A DNA stretch of 31,136 bases from Vairimorpha apis BRL 01. Its lineage: Eukaryota > Microsporidia > Nosematidae. The first letter of the stretch is position 1, and each line of letters starts with the position of its first letter. The notes under the pieces were generated by a model that had not been told where the DNA came from, ran no database searches, and was given only the letters and a program-made list of their open reading frames with translations. Positions 19,455 to 30,443 of this stretch are shown here, piece after piece. The position numbers were made by a program, and so were the translations under genes. The DNA lies in contig KE647139.1 in the NCBI GenBank assembly GCA_000447185.1, positions 1 to 31,136 of the forward strand, given 5' to 3'.

Positions 19455-20521
19455 ATGTTTTTTAAAAAAAATTCTTTTGGAATTAAAACTATTCGATTAA
19501 AACCCTTTTATATGCCTTCAAATAAAATTGTAAAAATTAATAATTCTTATCATATTTATTTAAACATTTCAAAAAATTGTATTTATGATGTAAAAGATAT
19601 TATCATCAATTATGATCTAAATTACAAAACAGTTTCAATAATAAACGATGATATACCAAAAAATATTAAAGACAACATGATGTCCTTTTATAAATCAGAT
19701 GTAAAAAAATTTGTTCAATTTTTAGAAAAAAATCTTGAAGTTTTTTTACAAGGGAGAATGCCAATTATAAATAATGAAGAAAGTATTTTGGAATTAAAAG
19801 AAGAAAATAATAAAATTTGTAAATTACCATCAAATTATGAATTTCCAACTCGTTTGTTAACAACAAATTTATTAGAAATAGACATTTCAAAAAAAATATT
19901 TTATTATTTTCAACTGATAGACCAAATATACAAGTGCATTGTAATTATTGCCAGAACATAAATTCTATTTCTGAAAATTCGATGTGTAAATGTAAAAATC
20001 TATTAAAAATGACATTTTTACCTACTGTTTCTATGGATGCTCTCGGGAGTTTATTTTTAGAAAAATGCACATTTTTAAAAATAAATCCTTCAAAATTCCA
20101 ATTTAATTGTGAAAATTGCTTAAGTTGTTATAGTTCATATCTTATTGATGTTAATCAAAAATTCAATATGGTTTGTTGGAGTTGTAATATGGTAATATCT
20201 TTTTGTATTAAAAAAATTACTTATAAAATAAAAAAAATGCAAAAATTTCAAATTGGTACTGCTTTACCTAATAAGGGTACATGTAAGCATTATAAAAAAT
20301 CATATAGATGGTTTAGATTTCCTTGTTGTAATTCTGCTTATCCTTGTGATATTTGTCATAATCTAGAAACTGGACATGAAGCAAAATTCGCCAATAAAAT
20401 GATATGTGGTCTATGTTCAAGAGAACAAAGTAATAAAAACGAATGTGAATGTGGAATGAATTTAAAAAAAATACAAGATTTTGGGAGGGAGGAAAAGGTA
20501 CCAGAAATAAAACGACAATGA
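19455..20521 (+). CDS. CHY-type zinc-finger protein, frame broken once
   Basis: The C-terminal ~75 residues are a CHY zinc finger: GTCKHYKKSYRWFRFPCC, then YPCDICHN, GHEAKF, MICGLCSREQ and CECGM, with the Cys/His ligands of the family. Before it are two more cysteine pairs (CNYCQ with CKC, and CENC with CWSC) that probably form further zinc ribbons. The first ~150 residues are unrecognised and of mixed charge. The frame breaks at an eight-A run (19889-19896); one more A gives 355 residues with DRPNIQVHCNYC continuous. Fungal relatives include CHY proteins such as yeast Hot13, but this longer form resembles uncharacterised CHY-domain proteins, so function is not assigned. The start has no CCC/GGG motif. 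Confidence 0.78.
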
Positions 20522-21359
20522 GTAAAAAAGATTCTAAAAAATATACAAAATAAGTGTATAGTTTTTCCATGTAATATTATTGTAATTTTATTTGTATATA
20601 TTCTTTTAAAGTTTTGTTTTACAAAAGATATTATATTAATTAATAACATATTAAATATAAAAATGTCTATATTCATAATTATTGTAAAGTTAATAAAAAT
20701 TAAAAAAATTTTGTATTTTATTTTATTATATAAACATACTTAAAAAATTAATATAATTTATAATTTAACTACGTAACTAAATTAATTAAAAAATTCTTTT
20801 AATTAATAAAGGATATTATTTATATTTAAACTCGTATTATGAATATTTAAAGACTTTATGATTTAACATTGTATAAATTTCTTATAAAAAACTTCTGTTA
20901 AATGGTTAAATTATTTTTACATATACAAACAAATAACTTTTTTAAATTAATTATATATTATAGTTTTATTTTGTATATAATGTTTTATATATACACATAA
21001 AAATATTATAAAAAAATGTAACAAACCAATGTTAATTATTTATATTGTTATTACATTATTAAAAAATTATATAATCATAATTTCATATGAAATAACAATG
21101 AATCAAAAAATATAACTATATATTTGAATTATATAAAAATTTAATTATTTACAAATATTTTATATAATTTAATGTTTTTAGACTTTTTAAATGTTTTCTT
21201 ATCTTTGAATCAATAATCCACATGTAAAATTTTTATATAATTATGTATGTAAAGATAATTTCTAGACATTTTTAATTAAAAAATATTTTTATTATTATAA
21301 GTAAAATAATATAAATTAATTTAATTATCAAACACAGTTTTAATTTGTTAACACTAAAT
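20522..21359. other. AT-rich intergenic region
   Basis: About 840 bases between convergent genes, with no coding or RNA signal seen. Confidence 0.6.
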
Positions 21360-22258
21360 TTAATGAATTTTACTTAGATCATAAAACTTGTTACAAATTT
21401 CGTGTCTATATTTCACTTTAATCGATTTAATAAAATCATTAAAATATGGTAGCCTACTACATTGTAAATATTTTTTCTCTTTTACTAATTTTTGAATTTC
21501 TTTATATTTATATGAATTTAAGTACTTACATAAGCTTTGATTATATTTTGAAAATGAAATATAAATATTGTTGCATGTTTTAAGATCAAACATACATATA
21601 ACATTATCTTTTAAAAAAGAGAAACACCCTAAAAATTCATTTTTTTTAGAGAAATTTAAATTTAAAAATTTTCCTATATTTAAATAGAAATAATTGAATT
21701 CCCCATCTGATGTATATATTAATAATATATTTCTATAAAGTAAAACAATTTTGTGGTTTAAATAATTATTGGCTGCTAAATACAAAAAAAAGGAATTTTA
21801 CTGTCGTCTAAATGATTAAAATTTCTTAATATTTTTGAATTTATTAAATTTGTTAAATTTTTAACTTCATAGGAGAGTATATAAATCTCATCAGCAATAT
21901 CGGAATATGTAGAGATAAAAAGTAAATCTTTTACAACTTTTATATTAGCAAATTGTTTCTCTTTTAAAAATCTATACATTATATGTAAAAATGAATCTTC
22001 TGAATATTTATATATCTCATTTTTATCTATAGATAGTAATCTTTTGTTTTTGTCAAAAAATTCAAAATTATCTGCTGTTACGCTTATATTTAAATAAAAT
22101 GAATCATCAGTTCTTCTTGATTTATAAAAATTTAATTTTTGAGAAACTTTATATAAATGTGCATTTAATATTTCCATATAATAAATAAATAAAACAAAAA
22201 AGATAATGATACTAAATACATTAATTTTTTCAAATTTACTAAAAAAAAATTGTACCAT
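21360..22258 (-). CDS. unknown single-pass membrane protein, frame broken once
   Basis: I do not recognise this protein. Near the N-terminus is one hydrophobic helix (about residues 14-30, VFSIIIFFVLFIYY). The remaining ~265 residues are predicted soluble, rich in Tyr, Phe, Asn and Lys, and alternate short hydrophobic and polar stretches as a beta-rich domain would (for example HKIVLLYRNILLIYTSDGEF). The frame is interrupted at an eight-A run (21784-21791, plus strand); one more base makes a 299-residue protein. Its start has CCC two bases before the ATG. A type II membrane protein of the ER or cell surface is possible. It may be microsporidia-specific. Confidence 0.65.
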
Positions 22259-23296
22259 AAGGGTTAAAAAATTATCTTTTTACAGATTTAAAGGAGATTG
22301 AAATAAATATAATTTGATTGTTTAAGCTAATATAGCTATTAAACTTAATTGAAATTTAAAAAAAATATTCATTAAATTGATTAGATTTTGAATATATTTT
22401 CACACTGAATTAAATATTTATTATTTAGAACTGTTTGTGAAATTGTTTTATTTTCAAAATAATATTTTATGTTTTTTAAAGTTAACGATATTTAAATTTA
22501 AATAAACTTAAAAAAATTATAATGGGAAAAATATTAAAATGTTTTAAATTTAAATTAAAAATTGTTTTATTTACTTTTTAAATGACATGTTTATTATGAC
22601 ATATTATTTGATTTTATTTTAATAATAATCAAACTTTGATCATTTATGAATAAAAAATATCAAAAATAAATAAGATAGTTTTCATTCTTATTAACTTTTT
22701 TTATTTATGTTGATATTTTGTTGTAAATTTTTTTATCTATCAAACTATTATTTAATGTATTAGAATATATTATTTATGCTTTAATAAATAAATCAACACT
22801 AGTTTTTTATTATAATATTTTACTAAGAATTTAATTATTTATTATATCAAAAATTATATTTAAACAATTAAAAAATGATATAAATGTTATATATTTGAAT
22901 AATTTTAACCCCCATTTGTGATAAGTAAAGACAATAAATATAATTTAATAAAAAACTAATATTTTTATTTTTCTAAAATAGATTGATTTTTTTAATCACA
23001 ACAAAATTTTCTAAAAGATTTTTTTTGATAAACTTTTTAAATATTTATAAAAGTACTAAGAATTTTGAACAGATATTTTTATTAAAATAATACAAAAAAT
23101 ATATAATTTAATTCACTTTTAATATAAAACAGTATGAAAAAATTAAATATAAAAGAACTTTTTAAAATAAATATAAAACTATTTTTCATTTTTGTTATTA
23201 TTTTAAAATATTTTTAATTATATTATAGACTGTAATTTATAAAATATAAAAAATATTGCTGATTAAAATAAAAATTTTGAAAAATTATATATATTT
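22259..23296. other. AT-rich intergenic region
   Basis: About 1.04 kb without a recognised gene, RNA or repeat. Confidence 0.6.
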
Positions 23297-24566
23297 TTAA
23301 TCATAAAAATATATAACTACAGATGAAATAACAAGAAAAAAACTAACTGCCAAATAATTTCTAAATCTATTCTTAACATTTGATTTATTATATATAGAAA
23401 TAAAAGATAACCCAATATGAATCATACTAGAAATAAACATTGTAGAACTAAATATAAAATTTTTATCAGTATGTTCTGTATAAACTGTAAATATTATTAT
23501 TTTTAAAACCGTTGATAGTGAAAAAGAAATAGTGTAAAATAAATACGAAAGGCTTAAGGAATCTATTTTATATAAAAAAATAAATTTAAAATTGTAATAA
23601 ATGCAATTCCTAAAGCTATTAGATATCTATATTTTTCAACGATTTGTATCTTAGCTATAAAATAACACAAAACAGAAGAAAATATTTTAGCAAAACCGTC
23701 TATGTAACCATGTATAACTAACTCTTTTCTTTTATTTTCATGATGTGTATTTTGTTCATCTTCATCATTTTGAGATTTAAAAATTTTCAATAAAAAATTA
23801 GTCACACAACGTAATGGTGTTAAAATAATAAAAACACATTTTCCAAACCTATTTTTACCACATTTACGTCTTTCTATAAAAATATTTGCAGAAAAAAAAG
23901 ATAAACAAATAACTAAAATATTAGCCGTTATACTTAAAAAAAATATTTTAGTATATTTAAATCTTTCATAACATAAATTGAATCAATATTTGTACTTTTA
24001 ATTGTTGTGTGTTGTTTTTTTTCTAAAAATGATGCGATACATAATGCTAAAAATAGAGATATTCCAGATAAATATAAATTAATAAAGTGTCCTCCGCCAC
24101 AAATAACCAGATCTTGTCCAATCCAAGAAGATAAAACACTTATTACACATTTTAAAATAGAAACATTATTCATTATTTGTGTAATTTTATATTTATCAGA
24201 TTCTAAATTTGATACAATAACATTTTTTAATACTGAACTTAAAGAAGTAGAAGATCCATGAAGAATAGATACAATTTTACCACAAAAAAAATCTCTTTGT
24301 TTCATAACAAAAAATATATAATGAGCAAAAATTTCCATTAGTAAATCAATAATAAGGGACATAGAATCTCCCAGTAAATTAATCAGAAAAAATGAAATTA
24401 ATGATATGGTTAACGAACTAATAAAAAAATAAGTATTCAAAACATTGTATATTTCTTTGTTTTTAAACTTCTTAATTTCTATTAGATAAGGAACCATAAA
24501 AGGAGTAAATGGTAAAAATGATTTGAAGGTATAAAATAAATATACGATATACTTTTTATTTATCAT
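23297..24566 (-). CDS. SLC19-family (reduced folate carrier/thiamine) transporter, frame broken twice
   Basis: A probable importer of folate or thiamine. The N-terminus has the family pattern FYTFKSFLPFTPFMVPYLIE (compare the KEFRPSEPFLTPYL of SLC19A members). It is followed by helices with GKIVSILHGSSTSL and by SSWIGQDLV, all in the positions of the SLC19 N-half. A hydrophilic loop with NDEDEQNTHHENKRKE separates the halves, as in this family, and about six more helices follow. Two -1 shifts lie at runs of eight and seven A (23936-23943 and 23574-23580); correcting both gives about 423 residues and 11-12 helices. CCCC precedes the start by five bases. Substrate cannot be read from sequence. 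Confidence 0.7.
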
Positions 24567-24933
24567 AAATTGGGGTTTTGTAAAATTTTTATTATTTTTT
24601 AAGTTTTAGAGTTCTGTTTTATGTTTAAATTAAAAAAATTTAGTTATTTTTTCTAATTATTAAGATAACTGAATAAATTAAAAAAAATATTTTAACCATA
24701 TTATTTGTTAAATTAAAATTTGTATTTTTTAGTTTTTAACTTGTTTTATTATAGGATATAAGATTTTTTTTAGATTAAAACAATCACAATTTTTTTTCAT
24801 AATATTTATTCTTATATATTCAAAAAACTTTATAGTAAACTTTAAAGTCATCACTTAAAAAATTTTATTTAAATGTAGATTAAATTATATTTCCTTTTAA
24901 ATTGTTGTGTTAAAATTTAATTTTAAAATTTAG
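24567..24933. other. AT-rich intergenic region
   Basis: Nothing recognised between the SLC19 start and the LTR relic. Confidence 0.5.
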
Positions 24934-25138
24934 TATAATGTACAATATCACATTATTTTTATTTATTTTAATATACTATTTTATATTAACTAAAAAATTA
25001 ACTGAATGATTAAAATAAACATTAATAATAGATATATTTTAAGGATGCTTAAACAACTAAACACTACTAATAAAAAGTTAAAATAAATATCTTAGAATTT
25101 TATAATTGAATGTAATAGAGTCTTATTTTTACAGGTTA
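24934..25138 (+). repeat. degenerate solo LTR related to the 12-14 kb retrotransposon
   Basis: Shares, in order with the intact LTR, TACAATATCAC, TTTATTTTAAT, ATTTTATATTAAC, GAATGAT-AAAATAAACAT, TTTTAAGGATGC-TAAACAA, TAGAATTTTATAAT and TTACAGG. It is shortened by about 50 bases and clearly older. No internal coding region flanks it, so it is read as a solo LTR relic. Confidence 0.7.
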
Positions 25139-26954
25139 TTCAGATGAGATATTATTTAATTAAAATTTTTTCTTCTTTATTAATTTTTTTGTAATTATAT
25201 TTTTAAATATTAATTTTATTATGTTTTAAATTTTATAAGAATAAATTTTTTCGTTATAGAATGCATTAAATTACGAAAAAATAATAGCAAATTTATATAT
25301 GCATTTTTGCATTTTATTTAGCAAAATAGAATATATTATATTTTTCCTTTAAATTTAAACAATAAAGTTTTTGAATAAATAAATTAAATAAAAAATAAAT
25401 TTATATTGAAAAAAAAAGTTGATTTTTCATATTTATAAATTACATATATTTTAAGAAATTTATATATATATATATATAAATCAACAAAATAGTTTATTAT
25501 AAAAACTTTTTAAACTTATTAAAAATTACAACATTTTTACATTAAATGTTTTGTAAAATTATAAATTATTATAATAATTAAAATATATAGATAATTTTTT
25601 TTAATTGTAAAACAGGTAATAGTTCATTTTATTGATACAGGATAAATTATATTCTTAAAATAGAGCATCATATTTAATTGCTGTTATTAAAAGAGAAATA
25701 TAGTAAAAATATGGTTGTAAGAGTTAAAAATATTTTTTGATTACATATGAATGTTTACAAAGTAATAAGATATATCTTTGCAAAAAAACCAATTCTTGGT
25801 ATTAAAACATCGATGAAATATTTAATAACGAAAGAGTATTAATCAAAAAAGATACAAGAATACCTCTGATAATAAAATGTAATCTAGCAAACAAGTTTTA
25901 TTTTATTTGTTAATGAAGAAATAGTTTTATCCTATTATAATTGAAAAACATGTATATTTAATTAACAAACATTTAAAATGGAATATAACAAAAAAATTGT
26001 TATTATTAAAGCAATTGAAATTAATACATAAATGTAAAGTTAAAATAATCTATATGTTATGATATAAAATATAAGTTACAAAATACTACATCAAGTATAT
26101 GTGAAAATATAAAATAAAAAATTGAAAAGATGTAAATTTATTACAGATTAATTAAATCAAATGTTGAAAACAATCATATGAACATGGGTGAAATTTAAAT
26201 AAATACAGAAATTGTATTAATCAAAGAATAATATACTATAGTTTATTTTCTATAGTTGTGCAAATAAAAAAAATTAAATCGTAAAATTACATTTTTAAAT
26301 TTATAAATAATTTATTAAAATGATTTTTTTTCTTTTAATATTTATTTAATAGAATTCTGAATTCCACATTTACAATTAAAGAATTTTGATATTTTAAAAA
26401 AAACAAACTATTTCAGTTAGTTGATTTCTTGTAATTTTCAAAATTATACATATATTTTGATTTGTTAAATCATAAAAAAATTTGTAAGTTTATTTAAAAT
26501 ATATAATAATACTAATAACATTGAAAAATTAAACAAAAAAATTATATATATATATTTCTATTTGAATATAATAAAAAAAATAAAGATGATAAAAGCATTA
26601 ATTTATGTATATTATGTGTGTTATAATTCAAAAAATAATTTAGTACTACAAAAAATTGCTAAAAACTTAGTTAAAATAAAATTTTGATTATATGTTTTAT
26701 ATAACTTTTATACGTAATTAAAATAATAAATATATTTTATAAATTTAAAAATTCTATCAGTAAAAATAAAAAATAATTTCTTTTATTGATAATCACTAAA
26801 ATACATTAAATAAAATTTTTCAAAAGCTAAAATTTTGTTGTGAATTAAAATTAATATTATTTTTAAATTTAAATAAATATGTTGATTTAAACAATTTGTA
26901 TGGAATATTATTGTATTATTAAAAAAAAACATATTTATAGAGATATTGTTATTC
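25139..26954. other. gene-free region with a possible decayed coding tract
   Basis: Sequence at roughly 25620-26230 is less homopolymeric than its flanks and looks like very old coding DNA, but every frame is full of stops. No family can be named. A (TA)n tract lies near 25461-25478. Confidence 0.4.
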
Positions 26955-27134
26955 TTATTATATTATTATATTATTATATTATTATATTATTATATTATTA
27001 TATTATTATATTATTATATTATTATATTATTATATTATTATATTATTATATTATTATATTATTATATTATTATATTATTATATTATTATATTATTATATT
27101 ATTATATTATTATATTATTATATTATTATATTAA
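26955..27134 (+). repeat. tandem repeat of the octamer TTATTATA, about 22 copies
   Basis: Uninterrupted array of period eight for about 180 bases. Any reading frame gives a monotonous Ile/Leu/Tyr repeat; this is not a gene. Confidence 0.95.
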
Positions 27135-27741
27135 CTTTTTATTTTATAAAACTAATTTAATATTACAAATTATGCAGTATTATTTAAATACCAAATTTTA
27201 TTACAGTCAAAAAATTCTAATTTCATTTTAAATTGCAAAATTTTCAATATTTTATCAAATTAAATGTTTATACATTTTTATTAATTAATAAAACTAGGAA
27301 CTTAAAAAGCATACTATAATTGAAAATATATGTATATCTTTTGGCTTAAAGTTAAATTGTGTTTTAGTTTTTTCGAACATTTCATTTTTTTATTAGATTG
27401 TTTTCAATAAAAAAAACTTAACTATATTTATGTTATAAATAATTATTAAGTAGAAAAAAATTAGCAAACTTTTATACTGATATGAATTCTATATTATATA
27501 TTTCTTTTTTGTTTATATTCTTAAAATTATTATTCTGGATTTGTTATAAAAAATATTTTTAATTTTATGAACATCAATATATTTATAAAATTTTTTTTCA
27601 TTATAATCAAAATTTTTGATAAAATAAGTTCATTCTAAATAAAAGAATGTTTTTAATTTAAAGTATGAAAGTTATATATTTATATAACAATAATAAATCA
27701 TTTTTATATTTTAAAACTATATTAAAGATTTAATATTTTAT
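27135..27741. other. AT-rich intergenic region
   Basis: No recognised feature between the satellite and the eIF1 gene end. Confidence 0.6.
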
Positions 27742-28014
27742 TCAACAGATTTTACCATTAATTTCAATTTTGCAGTTTTCACAACTTTCTTTCAAAAGTT
27801 GTATCAAATTAGTATGGGTCATATCACCTTGCAGAATTATATTTTTTTCTTCATTAATTGATCCTCCACAAGCCTAACTTTTTTTTTAAAAATTCAACAA
27901 GTCCTGTTTTTTATCTTCAGGAATATTGTCTATTTTTGTAATTTTTTTATTTCTAACTTGTTGAACTTTAATTTTTATTATATTATTTTCTTGTTCGACA
28001 ATGACATTTTGCAT
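27742..28014 (-). CDS. SUI1: translation initiation factor eIF1 (SUI1), reading frame damaged
   Basis: eIF1 guards start-codon choice on the 40S subunit. The first part, MQNVIVEQENNIIKIKVQQV, ends in DNIPEDKKQDLLNF and then meets a stop. Thirteen bases downstream, in the same frame after a second stop, the SUI1 core resumes with ACGGSINEEKNIILQGD and ends CKIEINGKIC. The join needs two changes: one extra base in the T9/A5 tract at 27879-27892, and one fewer in the CC at 27873-27874. No intron with GT and AG ends of the right phase fits. Length would be about 90 residues. The start is the ATG at 28014, with CCC eleven bases upstream. An archaeal-type eIF1 or DENR-like SUI1 domain is the nearest alternative. 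Confidence 0.72.
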
Positions 28015-28025
28015 ATAATTTATAA

Positions 28026-28028
28026 GGG
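28026..28028 (-). promoter_or_regulatory. CCC start-adjacent motif of eIF1
   Basis: Reverse strand CCC upstream of the ATG at 28014. The spacing is longer than at other genes here. It excludes the upstream ATG at 28071. Confidence 0.45.
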
Positions 28029-28096
28029 TTATATAAAATAAAATTTTACAATATTTAAAAATAATTTGCATTCAAATTTTTTATTTCTCACAATTA

Positions 28097-28990
28097 TTAA
28101 ACCTCTTTATATATTTGTCTCAAAATTTCATTCTTAATTTTTATTTTTTGGTATATATTATTAGATTTTTGTTTACAAAGAAAATTTAACTTTATAGGAT
28201 AAATTGCTTCATAAAAAATAAGATTTTCGGGATCAGAAATTCCAACGTTCGAATATGAAAATGATTCATCTCTGCCTATTTTATCCAAAACCCAAAATAT
28301 TTTTCTTACCATATTGTGCAAAAATGAACGAGCTCTAATATCTAAATAATACAAATCATTATCTTTTACGATTTCACATTTATCTACAGTTCTATTGTAA
28401 TTTTTTATATTTTCAGAATGTTTACAAAAATCATAAAAGTTTTTTAAAGAAATGATTTTTTTACACATTTTATTCATATTAGAAAAATCATATCCCTCAT
28501 CAAAAAAATAATATCTATATATACGTTGAATACAACTAAATCTGGCACTAAATTCGTCTTCTACCGGTGCCCATCCTAATATTTTTATATTTTCTGGAAG
28601 ATAACTATTTAAAATCAAATCATAATTAAATTCATCAGTATCATCATCTGTAATTTCATATCTATTTGTATTACTAGTTAGTCGCGATTTAACTCTACAA
28701 GACCCAATCATATTTGCTGCTGAAACACCTGCATCAGTACGTCCTGCATAAACAATTTTATCACCCAGTGTTGACATAAGTAATGCATTTTTTATTCTAT
28801 TTCCAATCGTGTCTCTAAATTTAAATTCTGCAAGTCCACTGTAATCTTTACCATGATAACAAAATTTTAATGCAACATTTCTATATGATTTAAAATCATA
28901 TATTTTATTATTTTTATACGGTTTATATAATAAAGATATGAGTTGATCTTTACTTAGAGATTTTAAATGTTCTAAATATACATTTTTCAT
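28097..28990 (-). CDS. DEG1: tRNA pseudouridine synthase Pus3/Deg1 (TruA family)
   Basis: Makes pseudouridine at positions 38 and 39 of the tRNA anticodon arm. It has 297 residues. The catalytic motif is AGRTDAGVSA with nucleophile D86. Other family landmarks are LKFCYHGKDYSGLA, LPENIKILGWAPV, EFSARFSCIQRIYRYYF, NFYDFCKH and RSFLHNMVRKI. The N-terminal lead SKDQLISLLYKPY before the core, and the APVEDEFSARFSC segment, fit Pus3 better than Pus1. The first in-frame ATG is at 28990, preceded by CCC. The gene is intact and lies 36 bases after RPS19 on the same strand. Confidence 0.93.
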   Translation of the reverse strand: MKNVYLEHLKSLSKDQLISLLYKPYKNNKIYDFKSYRNVALKFCYHGKDYSGLAEFKFRDTIGNRIKNALLMSTLGDKIVYAGRTDAGVSAANMIGSCRVKSRLTSNTNRYEITDDDTDEFNYDLILNSYLPENIKILGWAPVEDEFSARFSCIQRIYRYYFFDEGYDFSNMNKMCKKIISLKNFYDFCKHSENIKNYNRTVDKCEIVKDNDLYYLDIRARSFLHNMVRKIFWVLDKIGRDESFSYSNVGISDPENLIFYEAIYPIKLNFLCKQKSNNIYQKIKIKNEILRQIYKEV

Positions 28991-28997
28991 TAAAAAA

Positions 28998-29000
28998 GGG
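28998..29000 (-). promoter_or_regulatory. CCC start-adjacent motif of PUS3
   Basis: Reverse strand CCC seven bases before the ATG at 28990. It supports that ATG over an upstream TTG. Confidence 0.55.
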
Positions 29001-29026
29001 TACAATAAAAATTAAATTAAAAAAAT

Positions 29027-29442
29027 TTATTCTTCTTTTAGTGATTGAACAACATCACCTATAACATCTTTAGCTTTTGTAGTTAAAATTGCAGATGTAT
29101 TTTTTAATTCAACATATCCTATTTTACTTAGATTTTCAAAAATACTTTTAATAAAACTTTCATCAGCTTTAACAAATTTACTTGGTCTTCTTCCTCGATT
29201 TTTATAATTTCCATATTCAACACAAGCTTCATCTACACTAAAAGATCCTTTTTCGCTATAAGATTTAAAATTGCAGCTATACGTGCGTAATACCAATCAT
29301 CACAAACAGGACTATTTTCTCTACCAGCACATGTTTTTAAAATATCATAATCTTTAGGTAAAATAATATCTGTATTTGTTTGTAAATTTTTTTTCAAAAC
29401 ATTAACGAAATCAGTTGTTCTGACAGTAAAAACTTCATCCAT
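29027..29442 (-). CDS. RPS19: 40S ribosomal protein S19 (eS19), frame broken once
   Basis: A small-subunit protein needed for 18S rRNA maturation. The N-terminal half ends with [18 protein letters not shown], and the C-terminal half has [22 protein letters not shown] and [12 protein letters not shown]. This is the order and spacing of the family (compare the DWYYIRAASIARK, GVGSFAKIYGG, GVRP and LEKIGIVE positions). The two halves are in different frames; a -1 shift at the five-T run 29249-29253 gives a continuous 138-residue protein of normal length. CCC stands three bases before the ATG. It sits in a closely spaced reverse-strand cluster. Confidence 0.92.
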
Positions 29443-29570
29443 TTAGGGTATAAAAAAAGAATAATTTAAAGATTTAAAAAAAATATTTTTTTACAATTGT
29501 TACCATAAACCTAATAAACTATTAAAATATTTAAAATAAAAATACAAAACAAAAAGAAAATTATATTTAT

Positions 29571-30103
29571 TCAATCTTCCTTTTTACGTCTTTTTTCAGT
29601 AGATTTTTCTTCTTTTTCAAAAATTGTATTTAAATCAAAAGGTCTTAATACATCTCTAGTTAAAAATGTATCTCAAATATAAAGGATTTTAAAATAAATG
29701 CTCTAATAGGAACAGTTCCTGCAACAATTAAAGGTTGTAAAATTTTCCATTTGATATGTAATACTGTAACAATAATAGATTGTAAAAGTGCACTTTTCAT
29801 GCTTTTATTTAGTTCTTTCAAATCATATTCAGAATATGTAACTTCAATTTCTTCTTCAACATCACGATTTGTATCAAATAAATTATTTTCTTTTTTAATT
29901 TTCAACTTTCTTTGATCGTTTACATTTGTAATTCTTCTTCTAATAATAAAATAAAATATTACTTGAAAAATAATACTGGCTAAATAAATGTATCTAAGAG
30001 TCCATAAAACGCTTGGTTGTTGAAAAAATGACATCTTAGATACTTGCATTGTTACTATAGACATGATAAAATTTAATCCTTGATCTATTGTAGATAGTTT
30101 CAT
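29571..30103 (-). CDS. PHO88: Pho88/Snd3 family ER membrane protein, frame broken once
   Basis: Snd3 (Pho88) is an ER membrane protein in the SRP-independent targeting route and was first linked to phosphate uptake. The N-terminal hydrophobic span includes LNFIMSIVTMQVSKM, and a second follows at LRYIYLASIIFQVIFYFII, with RRRITNVNDQRKL after it. The family mark YDLKELNKSMKSALLQSIIV is clear (compare DYDLKEIDSAIKS), followed by LHIKWKILQPLIV. The frame ends early, but DVLRPFDL and a charged tail ending in KRRKKED continue in the -1 frame. The break fits the five-A run at 29662-29666, giving about 177 residues. CCCC lies six bases before the ATG. Confidence 0.85.
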
Positions 30104-30443
30104 ATGTTAGGGGATAAAAATTTTAAATAATTTAAATGTTATTTTATAAAATATATATAATACTTAAAACCTTTTTTATTAATAAATACCGAATAATTAT
30201 TAATTTAAAATATAATGTGTTTTGTTTAAGTTTAATTAAACTATTTAGAACAACAATCAAAATTAAAAAATAATGTATATTAAAATTAAATACAATAAAA
30301 AAATGTAATTAATATATTCGATTTTAGTAGCATAAAAAAAATTTTTTGACAATAAAAATTTTAAGATGAAGCATTTATCAAAATAATTTTATTTGTTTAT
30401 TATATGATTATAAATATTAAAAATTATTACATTCAAAACAAAA
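30104..30443. other. divergent AT-rich intergenic region
   Basis: About 340 bases between the outward-facing PHO88 and Nudix genes; promoter elements are not recognisable. Confidence 0.5.

Noticed and set aside
25461..25478. (TA)n tract
   Set aside because: Short simple repeat common in such AT-rich DNA; no associated feature.
26900..27160. Open frames of 62-86 codons across the satellite
   Set aside because: They arise from the octamer repeat lacking stops; the product is a monotonous Ile/Leu/Tyr repeat.
27867..27893. A short intron in the eIF1 gene
   Set aside because: The only GT...AG pairs give lengths that do not join the two halves in phase, and the splice and branch sequences are poor.
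29263..29269. Reverse-strand heptamer TTTAAAT in RPS19, a classical -1 frameshift slippery site in the right phase
   Set aside because: The protein alignment stays in the first frame for several more residues (NLIAKK) and fits best if the shift occurs at the later five-base run 29249-29253, like the other genes.
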